Assembly: GCF_003576645.1 (NCBI RefSeq)
Contig: NC_044924.1
Coordinates: forward strand, 6,564,093 to 6,628,092
DNA: 64,000 nt
Direction of reading: 5' to 3'
From: Ipomoea triloba
Lineage: Eukaryota > Streptophyta > Magnoliopsida > Solanales > Convolvulaceae
Within the stretch, counting starts at the first letter, position 1, and every line of letters begins with the position of its first letter. The notes below the pieces were generated by a model, which ran no database searches, was not told the DNA's origin, and saw only the letters and a list, made by a program, of their open reading frames with translations. The translations under genes and the position numbers were made by a program. Positions 1 through 16,060 of the stretch are shown here, piece by piece.

Positions 1-759
1 CCATCCATGAGTGCATTGATTGTTATTGATCCCCCCGAGCCTACCAAGGCAACAAAAGAGCAGGAGATAATCGAGCAGTTGAGCATCACCCTGGCGTCAA
101 GCATGCCCCCAGACACCCCCGAAACGCCTGTTCCCACTTCTGCAGATCAAACCATGAACCAAACGGCCCCGGTTTCTTGTTTCAATCCATGGAATAATCC
201 ACACACCCCTCATTCTTATCCTGGACATCATAGCCAGGCATTCAACAGCTATATAGCTCCCTGGGCTCAGCCCCAACCCCAACCCCAAATGCAAACTTTT
301 GCTCAGCCTCAGTTTCAGCTCCAATCCCAATCCCAGTCTATGTTCCACCAGATGCCCCAATCCAATGGTCAGTTCCCTCAGAACTCTTCTGCCTATACAC
401 CACCCCCCTGGGCTCCAACTCCAGGCTATTACAGCCAATCAAACCAATCATTCACACCACTTTACATGTACTCAACCCCACAACCCGCCACGACCTCATC
501 CACACCCTTCGCCAACTCGTTCCCAGCTACGGGAAACACCAGCCCGGGCCTCAATGGGAACGCACAAGCCAGCCCCCGCCCCAGCGCCACAACGGGCCCC
601 TCCTCTCCTGAACCGAAGCCTTTCATCCCATCATACAGGCTGTTTGAAGATCTTCATGTTTGGGGTAATGGAGAACAGAATCCTAGGACAACAGGCAACA
701 ACCCAGCATACAATTTGTTTGGAGCAAACAGCCATAATATCATTGATTTGCGCAAATGA
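1..759 (+). CDS. C-terminal end of a probable TOM1-like (TOL) ubiquitin-binding trafficking protein (5' partial)
   Basis: The reading frame is open from the first base of the window to the TGA at 757-759, so this is the last exon of a gene that starts upstream. The roughly 252 visible residues are low-complexity and rich in Pro, Gln, Ser and Asn. They include PWAQPQPQPQ-type repeats and a short conserved-looking tail, SYRLFEDL, about 40 residues before the stop. From memory this resembles the disordered C-terminus of plant TOM1-like proteins, whose VHS and GAT domains (here outside the window) bind ubiquitinated membrane cargo for endosomal sorting. Those domains are not visible, so the assignment rests on the tail alone. 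Another Gln/Pro-rich adaptor is possible. The methionine at position 7 is internal, not the true start. Confidence 0.55.
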   Translation, partial: PSMSALIVIDPPEPTKATKEQEIIEQLSITLASSMPPDTPETPVPTSADQTMNQTAPVSCFNPWNNPHTPHSYPGHHSQAFNSYIAPWAQPQPQPQMQTFAQPQFQLQSQSQSMFHQMPQSNGQFPQNSSAYTPPPWAPTPGYYSQSNQSFTPLYMYSTPQPATTSSTPFANSFPATGNTSPGLNGNAQASPRPSATTGPSSPEPKPFIPSYRLFEDLHVWGNGEQNPRTTGNNPAYNLFGANSHNIIDLRK

Positions 760-2937
760 GATGATTGATTGATTGATAGGGAATTTACAACATTTTACAA
801 GCTTTACATGGTTGCTGCTGGCTGGCTGGCCTTTCATCCTCTGCCTTTTTCAAGTTTATATATTTTGTAGGTGGAATTTTGGAATAAGTATGATTTAGTT
901 ATTGTAGCCATGCATGCAATTACTTTGTGTGCAGGCTAGTAGAGATATTTTATGCTTTTTAGTTTTTACTGTTGATCAGCTATATAGTGTACTTTCATTT
1001 ATTTATTTATTTTTAAATATCATGAACTTAAGTCTTTAGAGTATAAGGTCTTCACTTGGAAGATACATGCTTATCATTAATAATAAATTATATTTAATAG
1101 TTTAATCAGTTAAAAGTGTCAAAATGGTCTTGGGCTTGTTTAACTAGTATTTTTGGATGAGTTAGCCATGTAATATTGACTCATCCAACCATCCTGTTTT
1201 ATGTCTGACGGGATAGGTCCATTATTGCAGCAAATCAATATCACCTCCATTAAGAGTGGATCTCATGATCTCTTATATAGGTGAATTACTACATGTCATT
1301 TGAGCACAATGTGATTGGCAAAAAAACTTGTATTTACTATTTGAGAGTGCATACAAAGTAAATTTTGTTCTTGTGTAACGTCACGAATTATATAGAAGAG
1401 GTGGTAAACTGCACTAAAAAGATTCTATGCAACGGATCGAGAGAATATTAACAATATCAAATACTTTTGTTTTTTTTTTTTTTCGATCAATACATCGTTT
1501 TGACATTACGCAAAGTCTTACCTGTAATATTTATTCGTTTTATTGGTAGAGTATCAACCTATCATTATCATCTTTAGATGCGAAAATTTTGATACGATGA
1601 GTACAAATTGGGTCATCACTTTTTGGAATTCTCAAATACATCCAAAACAATATGTATCACTCAATAATTAATCCTTCTAAATTCAACGTTAGATTACATG
1701 TTTTTCCCAAAAGTGTTTTCGCTTTTCCAACATTTTCAAAGCTAATTAGTAAATTCTTTTTTCAGAAGCAAGTCATCCATGATGATGAGGTCGAAATCAG
1801 ATGCATGTTTCCATCCAATTTTTTGAATAGAAAGACACAAATTAAATATGATAGATTAGATATTAATTGAATTGAAGCATGCTTCCATTCCAAGAAAATT
1901 ATGTGGTGTCTGTGGGTGGGTGGGGTCTAATTAATTATATAGAATTTAAAAAAACTAATCCTTTCACTCATTAGTCTCTCTCTCTGTCTCTCTTTTGTTT
2001 TGTTTTTATAGCATGGATAGTAATTATCTGAGTATGTAATACGTAGTCCTTCGATTGTAGTAATTTTGTTACGTTTAATCATAAACTTTCAAATTGTTAC
2101 CATTTGTGGTCCAAGTAACCACTCATAGTCTTTCAAGTTTTAAAATTTAATTAGCCCTAGCCCTTCTAGAAGGACCACGACTTGTTAAAATTCGATAGTT
2201 GATGGACCATAGACAGGTAACTTGGACCACAGATGATTACAATTTGAAAGTCAAAGGAATACAGATGGTCAATTTGAAAGTTTAATACTAAATCTGGCAA
2301 AATCAATATACTCGGAGGATCTTAGATGATATTAACTCTAATTATCTTGAAAATTTTGAACCATCATTATCGCTTCCATGCACACCAACTCCAGGCAGGA
2401 GGTTATGAAGAGAGAAATTGTTTTATGAATTATTGCATGTGTGAATAAGCAACAACTTCTAGTGTACGTAAAAAACACTAGCTATGTTAGCAATTAAAGC
2501 CAGACTTTGGTTGGCCAGCAAATTAAAGTCAAATTATAATGAATTGTTCAATAATATGTCACATGTTCAGTCAAGTGCCATATATATGATTCATGCTTTG
2601 GTAAGTGGAAGATTAAGTTAGAAATCAAACCCATAATTTTATAGAGCATTGCTATCTAATGGCTCGTCATTTGGTACTATACGTACATATATGATATATA
2701 CCTTATATTCTGGAGGTTTAATTTTTGAATCAATCTTTGAATAATAAGAGAGATATCATATTTTAATCGTATATATTAATAAAAGCTAAATTGAAAATAA
2801 TGGGAAACATGCTTCAACTTAAAGGATTAAATTATGTAGGTGGGTAGCTAGGCTTTTGATGTATTATTCCTTTCACGTTAATCCGCCTTTGTATGCATGG
2901 GATCAAAATTGTCAACGAAGGCCGAAAACTAATGACA
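760..2937. other. AT-rich intergenic spacer with the 3' UTR of the upstream gene and MITE-like remnants
   Basis: No convincing gene. The first 200-300 bases are probably the 3' UTR of the gene at 1-759. Around 2029-2330 lies a degenerate foldback-like segment: its right end reads GATATTAACTCT, like the ends of the Mutator-like elements in this window, and its interior holds repeated phrases on both strands such as TTTGAAAG and GGACCACA. The 72-residue ORF at 1652-1870 has no recognisable features. A CT-rich tract lies near 1976-1998. Confidence 0.5.
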
Positions 2938-2947
2938 AAGGTTATAA

Positions 2948-4431
2948 GAGTTAATACCAGCCAAGGTCCCTCGAGTATAGTGGTTCCGCCATCTATGGTC
3001 CTAAACTTTCAAATCAACCCTCCGTCATCCTCATTTTTTCGAATTTGACCTGCTCTAGTCCTTCTGTTAGTCTGCTCCGTCTGAGCTGTGAAATGTGAGG
3101 GCAAATAAGACATTTTACATTTTGCCCTAGTCCTCACGTCGCCGACCATACGTTTCTGGTCCTCTGCTCCGATCTCTGCTTCTTTCTGCTTCTCATTTTG
3201 CCCTAAACCACATAAACCTTCCGATCTCTGCTTCTTTCTGGTCTCCCAGATTCATACGTTTCCCTTCTATCTCCGTGTAAATACAGAATCAGAACACAGA
3301 ATAATAATTTCCCAGAATACGATTCTTCTTTATAAGCCCACAAATATCAGATTCTAATTCCTTCAATTGGTTGGAAATTTTCTAAAATTTGTTGGGATTA
3401 TTTTCTTTACTATTTAGCTTTTATCTTCCTGTTGAACTATATGTAAATAATACCACGCTTATACGCCGGTAATCTCTTTTCTTTATTTGCTTATTTCTCA
3501 AATTTCTGCTTGTGGTTGAAGATTGGGGGTTGTGAATTGGGTTTGGATTGTGTGATAATGGATGCCTTCTGATGGGTTTTGCATAAAGTTTGAAAATGCC
3601 ACTTCTTTGATTAAAAAACCGGCCACTTCTCTCACCGGAAAATTCCTCGAAATTTGCACGGAGAGTCTCGGCTCTGAGATCGGCTCCGATTGTTTCTCCT
3701 CCTACCCTTCTCCTGAGTTTGGCGACTCCGCCGACAAAGAAAAAGATGACCACCAATCCCCACCACAGCACGAGCTTATTTTACCACCATTTCCGGAAGA
3801 ATTCTGAGTTGTGAAGCACAGTTACAGCAAGAAATCGCCGCCGCAATCCTTCCCGCCGCTGCTTCCCTCTCTAGTAAGAGGCGACGACAAACCTTCTGTT
3901 CGCATGCACTACCGCCGCCAGCACGATTGCATTTTTGAAGGGGTTACTGGGCAGGTTACCGCTCAAATCTGAAACTACCCCACTACCAGGCTCAATTTCA
4001 ATTTGCTCAAATCTGAAACTTACTGCGGCACTTGCTCAAATCGGAAGGTCTCCGGAGGAGCTTCGATGGGCTTCAGCTTCGCCACGGTCGGAGAAGGTTT
4101 TGTTTCGCAGGCACTCTCCATTTTCACGACTAAGAGTGGCAGAGAACGATTAGCGCAAGGAGGAGAGACCGGAATGGAATTTCTGCCACCACTTAGCAGT
4201 GGAAGTCCGATAGCGATGATCCGTGAATTGGCTACTAAAACACATAAGCAATTACAAAAGGTAAAATGTCTTATTTGCCCTCACATTTCACGGCTCAGAT
4301 GGAGCAGACTAACGGAAGGACTAGGGCAGGTCAAATTCGAAAAAATGAGGATGACGGAGGGTTGATTTAAAAATTTAGGATCATAGATGGCGGAACCACT
4401 ATACTCGAGGGACCTTGGCTGGTATTAACTC
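2948..4431 (+). mobile_element. Non-autonomous Mutator-like element (Pack-MULE) carrying a captured FAF gene fragment
   Basis: The element is bounded by inverted repeats of about 171 bp (2948-3118 and 4261-4431) that begin GAGTTAATACCAGCC. Comparing the two arms by eye gives about seven mismatches, all transitions. It is flanked by a perfect 10-bp direct repeat AAGGTTATAA at 2938-2947 and 4432-4441. Long terminal inverted repeats with a 9-11 bp target duplication are the signature of Mutator-like transposons. No transposase is encoded. The roughly 1.1-kb interior holds host-gene sequence, so it fits the definition of a Pack-MULE. Sequences related to the terminal repeat recur near 18010-18181, 43783-44622 and 58612-59021. 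Confidence 0.9.
3562..3972 (+). pseudogene. Captured fragment of a FANTASTIC FOUR (FAF)-like gene inside the Pack-MULE
   Basis: Around 3640-3690 the + strand encodes LEICTESLGSEIGSD, which matches the hallmark LEICTESLGSETGSD motif of the plant FAF family as I remember it. FAF proteins are regulators of shoot meristem size. After an in-frame TGA at 3805-3807 the same frame continues with SFPPLLPSL and a basic RMHYRRQ stretch, which resembles the FPPPLPSL/RMR core of the FAF domain, then stops at 3970-3972. The fragment is therefore recognisable but interrupted, and lacks a plausible full-length N- or C-terminus. It lies between transposon inverted repeats, which explains its isolation. The sequence does not show whether it is transcribed. 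Confidence 0.75.
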
Positions 4432-5122
4432 AAGGTTATAATTAAGATTCCTCAAGGCTCCAGCAACGACAATAATGACACCTTAATTACGTTTTAGCTA
4501 AGATATGTCGTATTTGATTCGGTTGTTATTTAACTCTAATTTCGATCACCTAATTCTATCTACTTGTAATGTGTGGATTCAACGCGGACCATACTTGGAC
4601 AGTTGGACACTCTCTGACTCTTTAAACATTTTTTTTTAAGTCAAATAAGTCACTAATAAACTACACACAAAAATAGAGTTAGATTACAAAATTAAAAATA
4701 TTTGAAATATATATATAAATAATTGACACCCAGATTTTTCAAAAATTGACACCCAGATAAGCAAAAATCACCGTATCTATGTGGCATTTTTTTCACAGCA
4801 ATAATAATAATAATTTTGGAGTTGTATTATTAGTAGTAGTTAAAAAAAATAATTTAAAATTCTGGCCAATACATGACCGGTTTTTAGATTTTGGTGGCCC
4901 TGTATTTTATAAATAAATGAGACCCACCAAAAGTATAAACTCAATCTTTAAAACTGATACGTAATATATATTAGTTTTACTTAAGTTATCTTTGTAGATT
5001 CAGCGCTCGAGACATATCTGTGCCGTTGGGAAAACATAATGGTTTTGCCTTGCTCAATTAATTAGGTCCTAATTATTATGAGAGAGAAGTGATTTCCGAT
5101 AAAACTTATATGTGTTAGGATT

Positions 5123-5165
5123 AATTGTAGCTTTATGTTTTCAAAAAAAAAAATAAAAAATTGTA

Positions 5166-5172
<7 letters not shown>
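5123..5172 (+). repeat. Poly-A micro-insertion flanked by a 14-bp direct repeat
   Basis: AATTGTAGCTTTAT occurs at 5123-5136 and again at 5159-5172. Between them is a 22-base insert, GTTTTC followed by an A-rich run. The structure is that of a target-site duplication around an extremely 5'-truncated retrotransposed tail. Similar structures occur near 30387, 38009 and 38272. Confidence 0.6.

Positions 5173-5231
<59 letters not shown>
5172..5231. repeat. (AT)n microsatellite
   Basis: An uninterrupted run of about 30 AT dinucleotides. A second (AT)n run lies at about 5791-5831. Confidence 0.95.
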
Positions 5232-5232
<1 letters not shown>

Positions 5233-5785
5233 CTTAATTAGTTAGGTCAAAAATAAAAATTAGACCCTCTAAAAATTGAGGCCCTGTCTATTGCCCATCT
5301 TGCATGCCCTAAAATCCGACTTTCGCTAGCTAGCATTTAGTAATAGCTGTAGTTTTGAATTGGAACTGTACTGTTTGATCCCACTAGAATGCAAATCACT
5401 GAAATCAGAGCGGGAACTCATTCTAAATTGGAATCAAAACCACCCATACGGTTTTAGTTATAGTTCTGGTTTAGTCTGTAAAGTGTTCGGTTCAAACCGA
5501 ATTGTAATCATGCCTAGTTATATTTTAAAAAATTCACCCTACTATATTTGAGAGCATTTAAGATAAAGAGTGAACTATTTTTTAAAGTCAACTATAAAAA
5601 GAAGAGCAACTCAAAATTAATGATCAAAAGTAAAATTAAACTATAGTCAATGGACCAAAAGTGAAATAAAATCAACATTAGTTCTGATGATGCCTCTTAT
5701 ATTGTGATAAATATCGTAATATATTATTAGCAGTTCATGAATCAATTTATTATATTGCTTATGAATTAATCATATAAATAAATAA

Positions 5786-5834
<49 letters not shown>

Positions 5835-5916
5835 GATGCTCTGGTGCAATGCTACTTTCCCGTGTGGTTGTACGAATGAACACATTGAAACCATAGGATG
5901 AACTAAAAAAAAAAAA

Positions 5917-6200
5917 TGAAGAAGAAGAAGAAGAAGAAGAAGAAGAGAGGAAATCAATGAAGGAGAAAATACATGATGAGAATTTCGTAATTTTTTATAA
6001 CAAAATATACATGCTGCACAAAATTATAAAAATGTCATGAAGAAGAAGAAGAAGAAGAAGAAGAAGAGAGGAAATCAATGAAGGAGAAAATACATGATGA
6101 GAATTTCGTAATTTTTTATAACAAAATATACATGCTGCACAAAATTATAAAAATGTCATATAACAAAATATACATGCTGCACAAAATTATAAAAATGTCA
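5917..6200. repeat. Local tandem duplication (about 120 bp) with GAA trinucleotide runs
   Basis: A block beginning ATGAAGAAGAAG at about 5917 and ending in AAAAATGTCATG is repeated almost identically from about 6037. A partial third copy of the last 40 or so bases (ACAAAATATACATGCTGCAC to AAAAATGTCA) follows up to about 6200. The near identity indicates recent duplication. Confidence 0.85.
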
Positions 6201-8095
6201 CCACATTTTTTCTTTTTTGATTGATTTTTAGCCACTTGGTGGAAGCATCAAGTAACGCACCACAGAGCACTCATAAGTGTACCACCAAAATATACATTGT
6301 TGATAAAATTATAAAATTGCTATTGCGTTTTTTCTCATGTACATCGATTTCTATCAATCTGATCTGAGCTCATCCTATAGTTCTAATATATCTGCAAGAT
6401 CGTACGGGAGAGCAGGGCCGTATTTGAACAAACACACATATAAAGGTTTAATTTAAAACACGATTTGATGAGTTGTTTTGGGTATATTTTAATATTTTAC
6501 AAAATTTCATTATCATTTTATTTTAATAGGAATTAAATAATTGGCAGGTCAAATCTATATATAACCAATTATTAAGAAGGGCCACCATACATAAATCATT
6601 TATTGATTATCCATATTACATCATCACATACATGTGCATATTTGTCGGATATTTATATGATGTGTGTCTCCATATAATAATTAATAATATGTAGTACAAG
6701 AAAGCACATAAATAGATAAATAAATTTTAAGTATGCACAGCTTATTAGTTTAATAAGCAGTATTTAGAGGAAAAGACCAAGATTCAAAACTCAACAACAA
6801 TAATGTAGATGTTATGTCCAATATAGACAGATCCCAAATAGGATCAGTGTATTACCTTAATTTACATCTTCTTAAATATTCTGTTGGATCGGGATATGAG
6901 GCCTTTAGGATTGGTGATTCAACTAATTTTCAGAGTTTGGGGAAAATAAATAAATTTTAAAATGAATCCAACATATATAAATATATCTTGCCAACAACTA
7001 CTACTGAAATGCATATTTTAAGCGGTTAGAATATTTTAATTAATTATTTATTTTTTGTGTTAGCTATGGTCTCTGCATTCCTAACTTAGATGACTTCTAT
7101 CTTGGCTATATTCCTCAAGTTGGAGACAATCCCAAATCCCACTGCATTGTTTAAGTGTTTCGTCATAACTTAATTTTTGTTAAGGATTATTTATTAATAT
7201 ATTTGAAGACAACAATATTTAAATTTAAATGCTTGCATGCAAATCTAATAATTATATAAGTTTGAACTCTAAATTTAAGGGTGTCTCATCGCTTCTGCCT
7301 AGAGACTAGTGGATTAACCTATAGGCCTCCAAATGCTTGTACATAATGTCATCTATATCTCTTATTTTTGGTACTTAGTATGATTTAAACCATTCCCCTT
7401 AAGAGTCACAGCTATTAGCAAAACAAAATTTATGAACTTATTTTGAGATGGTTGACTAATTAAACTATGCTAGAGATACTAATCTAATAATTATACTCCC
7501 TCCGTCTCATTTTATGTGTCTGATTCAATTAACGATGCTTGACTGGAGTTATTTTTAACTCAATTTTTTTCATAATATTAAGTTTAGTATTAGTATATAA
7601 AATTTATATATTAAGAAACTACATTAAAAATACTATTAAACACACAAATTTAAATTTAAAAATAATTTTAAAATACTCAATAAAAAAAAATTGGTTTGGC
7701 CTTAAAAAATCTATTTAGAAAAACTTAATTTATGGGTTGCGTGCTCTAAGGACTTCAATTCCCATTTTTATTTGAATGGGGGATTGAAAATTACGTAAGG
7801 AATATTATTGGTGACAAAAAGGATTCATTTCGTACACAATAATTACGAAGTCAATTTTGATTTGTTGATTTAGATGGAAATAAATAGTCAAAAAGAGGAT
7901 CTGGTACATGCAAAGATGACTGACGCGGTTTAATCATAAGAAGAGAGATATCAAAATTCCAAAACGGCCCCACTACTTATAGTATACTCGATTTCTTCCT
8001 CGTGTAGGGTACAACTTTATACACCCAGGCCGCAGCTAACCAGATAATTAAAAGTTAGTCCCCAATCGAGAAAAAAATTTTAATTTCTTTTTTGA

Positions 8096-8206
8096 ATACT
8101 ATTGACTATGTAACAAACCAACAAATCACACTGGAATTCAAACATGAGACCTCTTGTTTGAGAAGTCACAGCTATGCCGCTCGACCAAAAGTCTTTGGCA
8201 TTCTTT
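8096..8206 (-). repeat. tRNA-derived SINE relic (minus orientation)
   Basis: Read on the minus strand, the segment contains GGTCGAGCGGCATAGCTGTG followed about 30 bases later by GTTTGAATTCC. These resemble the A and B boxes of a tRNA-type Pol III promoter. Related segments occur at 15378-15500, 24935-25080, 42765-42868 and 62017-62145, all sharing a phrase like GACATAACTGTGGCTTCT or its decayed form. The family name is unknown to me. Confidence 0.5.
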
Positions 8207-8810
8207 AATCCTTTTGTTGTTGTTTGTGCTGTAACTGAAAGTATTTATTTTTGATCTAGGAGAAATTACACAGCTGCTAATTGAATGTGTTTTGTGTAAA
8301 ATTTATTTTGTAACCCTAGTTACCAAAAAAAAGTACAATGATATGTTGTCAATAGTTGACCAACTCAAACTAATAAAGCTAACATGCAGTTCTTACAATA
8401 AAGTCTTTAAAAGTCATGATTGAATACACTCCCTAAATTTAACTTAAAATGTTGTGACTACTAAGTTCGCCATCTGACTAACTTAATTTGTATTGCCTCC
8501 AAAGTATTTAATCTTTACTTATTTAAGAGCATTATGAAGTATACTAACTTGTTATATGATGTTTTTACAAATTGGGTTAAAATTAAAGTAAAATTAAAAA
8601 ATTAATAACATGAAAATTTGGCAATAGTTTGTAGTATTTTAGTTATCTAAGTTATAGGATAACATGAAGAATTGTAGATGTCCTTTGTTAGCCATTGCCA
8701 CCACACTCATGTTCCCAACTTCTACGCATCGGCACATATGACAACTTCCTTCACAATTCACAGTATGAAGAAGCAACAATCAAAGTACTTGATCAATATT
8801 TAAGAGAAAA

Positions 8811-9385
8811 ATATAACTTTAGTCCCTTAATTGTTCCTTGCTAGTAATTTTAGTTCTTAACTTTTTACCATTATAATATGTATATCTAACTCTTCAAAAA
8901 AGTTATAGTTTAATTTTAACCCGTAAAGCAATAAAACTATTAAACTTTATTAAATTTTTACTTGGTATGCATATAGGTATTTTAGTAATTTTTAATGTTT
9001 CTTCTTTAATTATAATCTTATATTTAGTCTCGATATTTTATTTGTAATATAAAAAATTAACATGACTTTAACAGGGTCATGTAAGGAAAATATGAACGAT
9101 GTGCCACAATTGAAAATAAAAATTTTAATTAAAAAAATGTTGTCAATCTATATATATATATTTTACGTATGAAATGCCAAAACTGACAATGTTATAAAGA
9201 GTAAAGATAATACACAATTTTAAAATATCCATGCCACAATTGATCCATGTATTAGATTTATTGCTCTAAAAATAAAAAATTAAACTTTTTAAAAAAGTTA
9301 AGGGTGTATATTAACATAGTATATAAAAAATTTAGAACTAAAATCACTAACAATTGAAGGACTAAAATTACATTTTTCTTATTAA
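8811..9385. mobile_element. Foldback MITE-like element
   Basis: The left end reads AAAAATATAACTTTAGTCCC and the right end GGACTAAAATTACATTTTTC. The inner parts (CTAGTAATTTTAGTTCTTAA and TTTAGAACTAAAATCACTAA) also pair as inverted repeats. It contains no coding sequence. The ends resemble the other Mutator-like MITEs in this window, but I could not identify a clean target duplication. Confidence 0.5.
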
Positions 9386-9439
9386 CTTAATCACTTTATT
9401 TCAAGAAAGAAAGAAAAATGATAGGCATTATCCTTGCAT

Positions 9440-9605
9440 AGTGCCATAGTGGTAGACTTCCAATTGTGGGCAAGACTTCAAATTGTCGTTTTGTGAATGG
9501 ACTGGTCCTTAAAGCCGGTTGCGTTCACTGCCACTGGAAATTTAATTAGCCATTTATATTATAGACCCTGCCATGAGGAGATAGATGCTGCAATGTTTTC
9601 ATCGT
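9440..9605 (+). promoter_or_regulatory. Orphan copy of the POD4 peroxidase upstream region
   Basis: This segment is collinear with the sequence just upstream of the POD4 start codon (about 30860-31000). Shared blocks include TTTTGTGAATGGACTGGTCC against TTTTGTTAATGGATTGGTCC, AAAGCCGGTTGCG against AAAGCCGTTTGCG, TAGCCATTTATAT against TAGCCATTCATAT, and GCCATGAGGAGATAG against GCCATGAGAAGATAG. No peroxidase coding sequence follows. The best reading is that a peroxidase copy once stood here and its body was deleted or replaced. A transposition of the promoter alone is the alternative. Confidence 0.7.
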
Positions 9606-13570
<3,965 letters not shown>

Positions 13571-14387
13571 ATTGCATGGTGAACACAATTAAGCTTTCAA
13601 ATTTTAGTAAGATTTCTGTTGAGTAATTATGGATTTGGGATGATTAGCAAATAAAGCCTTCCAAAGGGTAGGTGATAGATGTGGTATTTTCTTTGCTAGA
13701 AAGTAACAAGAAGAATTAATATGTTTTGCTTTTATCATATCCAATATTGGCAATTGTAACTCATATATTAATACAAAGTTTTGAGTTAGTATAATCCAAG
13801 TGATTTTGTAATCCAAAACCATTATATATTCATTCATCATATAGGCTGTTTGAAGATCTATATATAATTCTATTTACCATTAACACTATTCATTACAATC
13901 AGATTGACATGATAACTCATACTTGTATAATCATATATAATTTCACTTTAGAAATGTCAATCATCTTAGAGAAATATTTTTAAAAAGTTAAATCTCAAAT
14001 GGTCACCTAATATATATATACTGGTTATACTATTTCAATTTTACACACCAAAACTGTTAAATAAAAAAATTCTTATTTATTTTAGTTCTCAAGTTAAACA
14101 GCCTTCAAAAAAAAAAAAAAACTACAAATTAAATTAAGTTCATGCTCTCTCACCTTCAATTCTACAGCAACCTTCGAGGAACTTTTGAGCTTTAAAGTAT
14201 TTTTTTTTTCTAAAGTTAAATTTAAAGAGGCCATTGTCACCTTAAATTTTTTATTTTTTTTAAATATTAGTAATGTCATTGGATGAAGGAGGAATCGTCT
14301 CCTTTACATATGGACAAAGAGAGTGAATCCTCATTCAGTTAAATGACTACCATGGTAGTCGCAAATAAATAAATTAATAATAATAAC

Positions 14388-14441
<54 letters not shown>

Positions 14442-14687
14442 GCAAACCAAACACTAAAATTAAAATTACCACTTTATTATCACATTATTCCTCTCACATA
14501 AAACTATTGTTCTTTTCCCTTATATTTCCTATCTCCAACAAAACGCCCTTAAATGTTTAAAAGAAATCTTAAAAAATGAAAAATTAAAGATTAGGGTGCG
14601 GCATAAATAATCGGACATAGTTCATGGTGCGGGATGTCACCTTAGCCTGCAGAAAATCATTTTACAACGTAAAAATAACACTTAGGT
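13571..14687. other. POD1 3' region and AT-rich spacer
   Basis: The first 250 bases resemble the regions after POD2 and POD4 (GATTAGCAAATAAAG, CCTTCCAAAG, TTTGCTAGAAAG), so the duplicated units included the 3' UTR. From about 14370 to 14440 there is an (AAT)n/(ATT)n microsatellite that can fold back on itself. No further gene. Confidence 0.6.
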
Positions 14688-15297
14688 TCTGTTTGGCACA
14701 CCTAGCTGAAAAGCTAGTAACTAATAAGCTAACTAATTTAAATTAATTAGGAGTTTGGTAAAATTAGATGTTGAATAATAAGATGATAAATGTAAAAAGA
14801 CATAAAATATATGACATTTTTATAAATTTATATATTCAAACAAAAAAAGGGAGCTTGATTACCTTGGATAGTTACAACGCAAGAGTGATGAGTGTTAGTT
14901 GCTTGTCTCCAACTTTGATAAACACGTATGGTAAAGAACTAGAAGGTGAAGAATGTTTAAAAAAGACACGTACAGTAAAGAACTGGGAGGAAAAGAATGT
15001 TTAAAAAAATACACTTACGATAAATAATTGGCCTAGATCGTAAATGTTAAGGTTTTGATTGAATAAAGATAAATGGTGCCATTTTTGTAAATTAATAAGG
15101 ATAAAAAATGAAAAAAAATGTTAAAACCTGTATCTTATTTTAAAATGTTACTTGGAGGAGCGCTTCAAAATAAGCTATATATTATTTTAAACGCTTCAAA
15201 ATAAGCTATATATTATTTTAAACTCTTCAGGTTTTACCAAACAGAACTATAGCTTATTTGTACCTTAAAATAAGCTATAAGTTCTACCAAACAGAGC
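14688..15297. mobile_element. hAT-like MITE, about 0.6 kb
   Basis: The left end GTTCTGTTTGGCACACCTAG and the right end GTTCTACCAAACAGAGC are inverted to each other, and both contain AGCT-rich phrases (GAAAAGCTAG, ATAAGCTATA). A related piece, TGTTTGGCAAACCTAGCTG, lies inside intron 2 of POD3. Inside this element a 33-bp phrase containing CGCTTCAAAATAAGCTATAT is directly repeated at about 15165-15225. I did not find a clear 8-bp target duplication. Confidence 0.5.
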
Positions 15298-15377
15298 AAA
15301 AAAAAAAAAAATGATAAAACACACAAATGTATTCAAAAAAAATTTGTACCTTAAAATACTTAAATGGAGTCAAATTT

Positions 15378-15500
15378 AGTATCTGCCAACCGAAGCACAA
15401 AGAGACAATGGCCCCACATGGGGGTTTGAAATTGAGACCTCTCATCTCTCATTTAAGAAGCCACAGTTATGTCACTCAATCACAAGGCCTTTGACACTAT
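15378..15500 (-). repeat. tRNA-derived SINE relic (minus orientation)
   Basis: The minus strand reads AAGGCCTTGTGATTGAGTGA, CATAACTGTGGCTTCT and then GGTCTCAATTTCAAACCCCC. This matches the arrangement of the relic at 42765-42868. Confidence 0.5.
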
Positions 15501-16060
15501 ATATTTTTAATATACTAAAACTATATTATTTGTAGTGAATGTATATTATTTCATAGTATACAATAATGTACTTTCAGTAATCAAATAATGTACTTTCAAA
15601 TAATATACTTTAGGTACAAAAATAATGTACTTATAACATATTTAAAATGCACTTTTTATTTATGGTCCATACCTATGTAAATTATACTAAAAGAATGCAC
15701 CTATGTAAATTGATAAACGAGGAAAACGAGACTAAAAACTCAAAAAAATACACCTATGTAAATTGTAAAAGAATTAGATATTTTTAAAAAATACCTCTAA
15801 AAGTTATTTAAAAAATATGTACAAAATCACAAATGAAAAAAGTCAATGAAAACTAAAATTAAATCTAAAACTATTAAAACATTAGAAAATAAACTAATGG
15901 TCGAGAAAGTAACTATAAACAGATATTACAATGTAACAGAGTTAATAGTACTAAAAAAAACTGATGGTAAAGAAGGGAAATTAAGGCATTTGAAAAAGGA
16001 AAAAAAAAAAAAAAAAAGAGGCGAAAAGAAACCAAGAAATCAAAAAAGAAAGGATTTAAA
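15501..16060. other. AT-rich spacer with GTACATTATT-type repeat fragments
   Basis: AATGTACTTTCAGTAATCAA and related AATAATGTAC phrases at 15530-15660, followed by TATGGTCCATACC, resemble pieces of the foldback element at 45461-45807. The short Lys-rich ORF at 15846-16115 overlaps poly-A tracts and shows no domain. Confidence 0.4.

Larger units (their letters stand above)
4442..9439. other. AT-rich intergenic region with microsatellites and repeat relics
   Basis: No gene recognised over about 5 kb. Contents are a long (AT)n run at about 5172-5231, a second (AT)n run at about 5791-5831, a local duplication containing GAA repeats (5917-6200), a poly-A micro-insertion flanked by 14-bp repeats (5123-5172), a tRNA-like SINE relic on the minus strand (8096-8206) and a foldback segment at about 8811-9385. 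Short ORFs here show no signal peptide, domain or codon pattern that suggests a gene. Confidence 0.6.
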
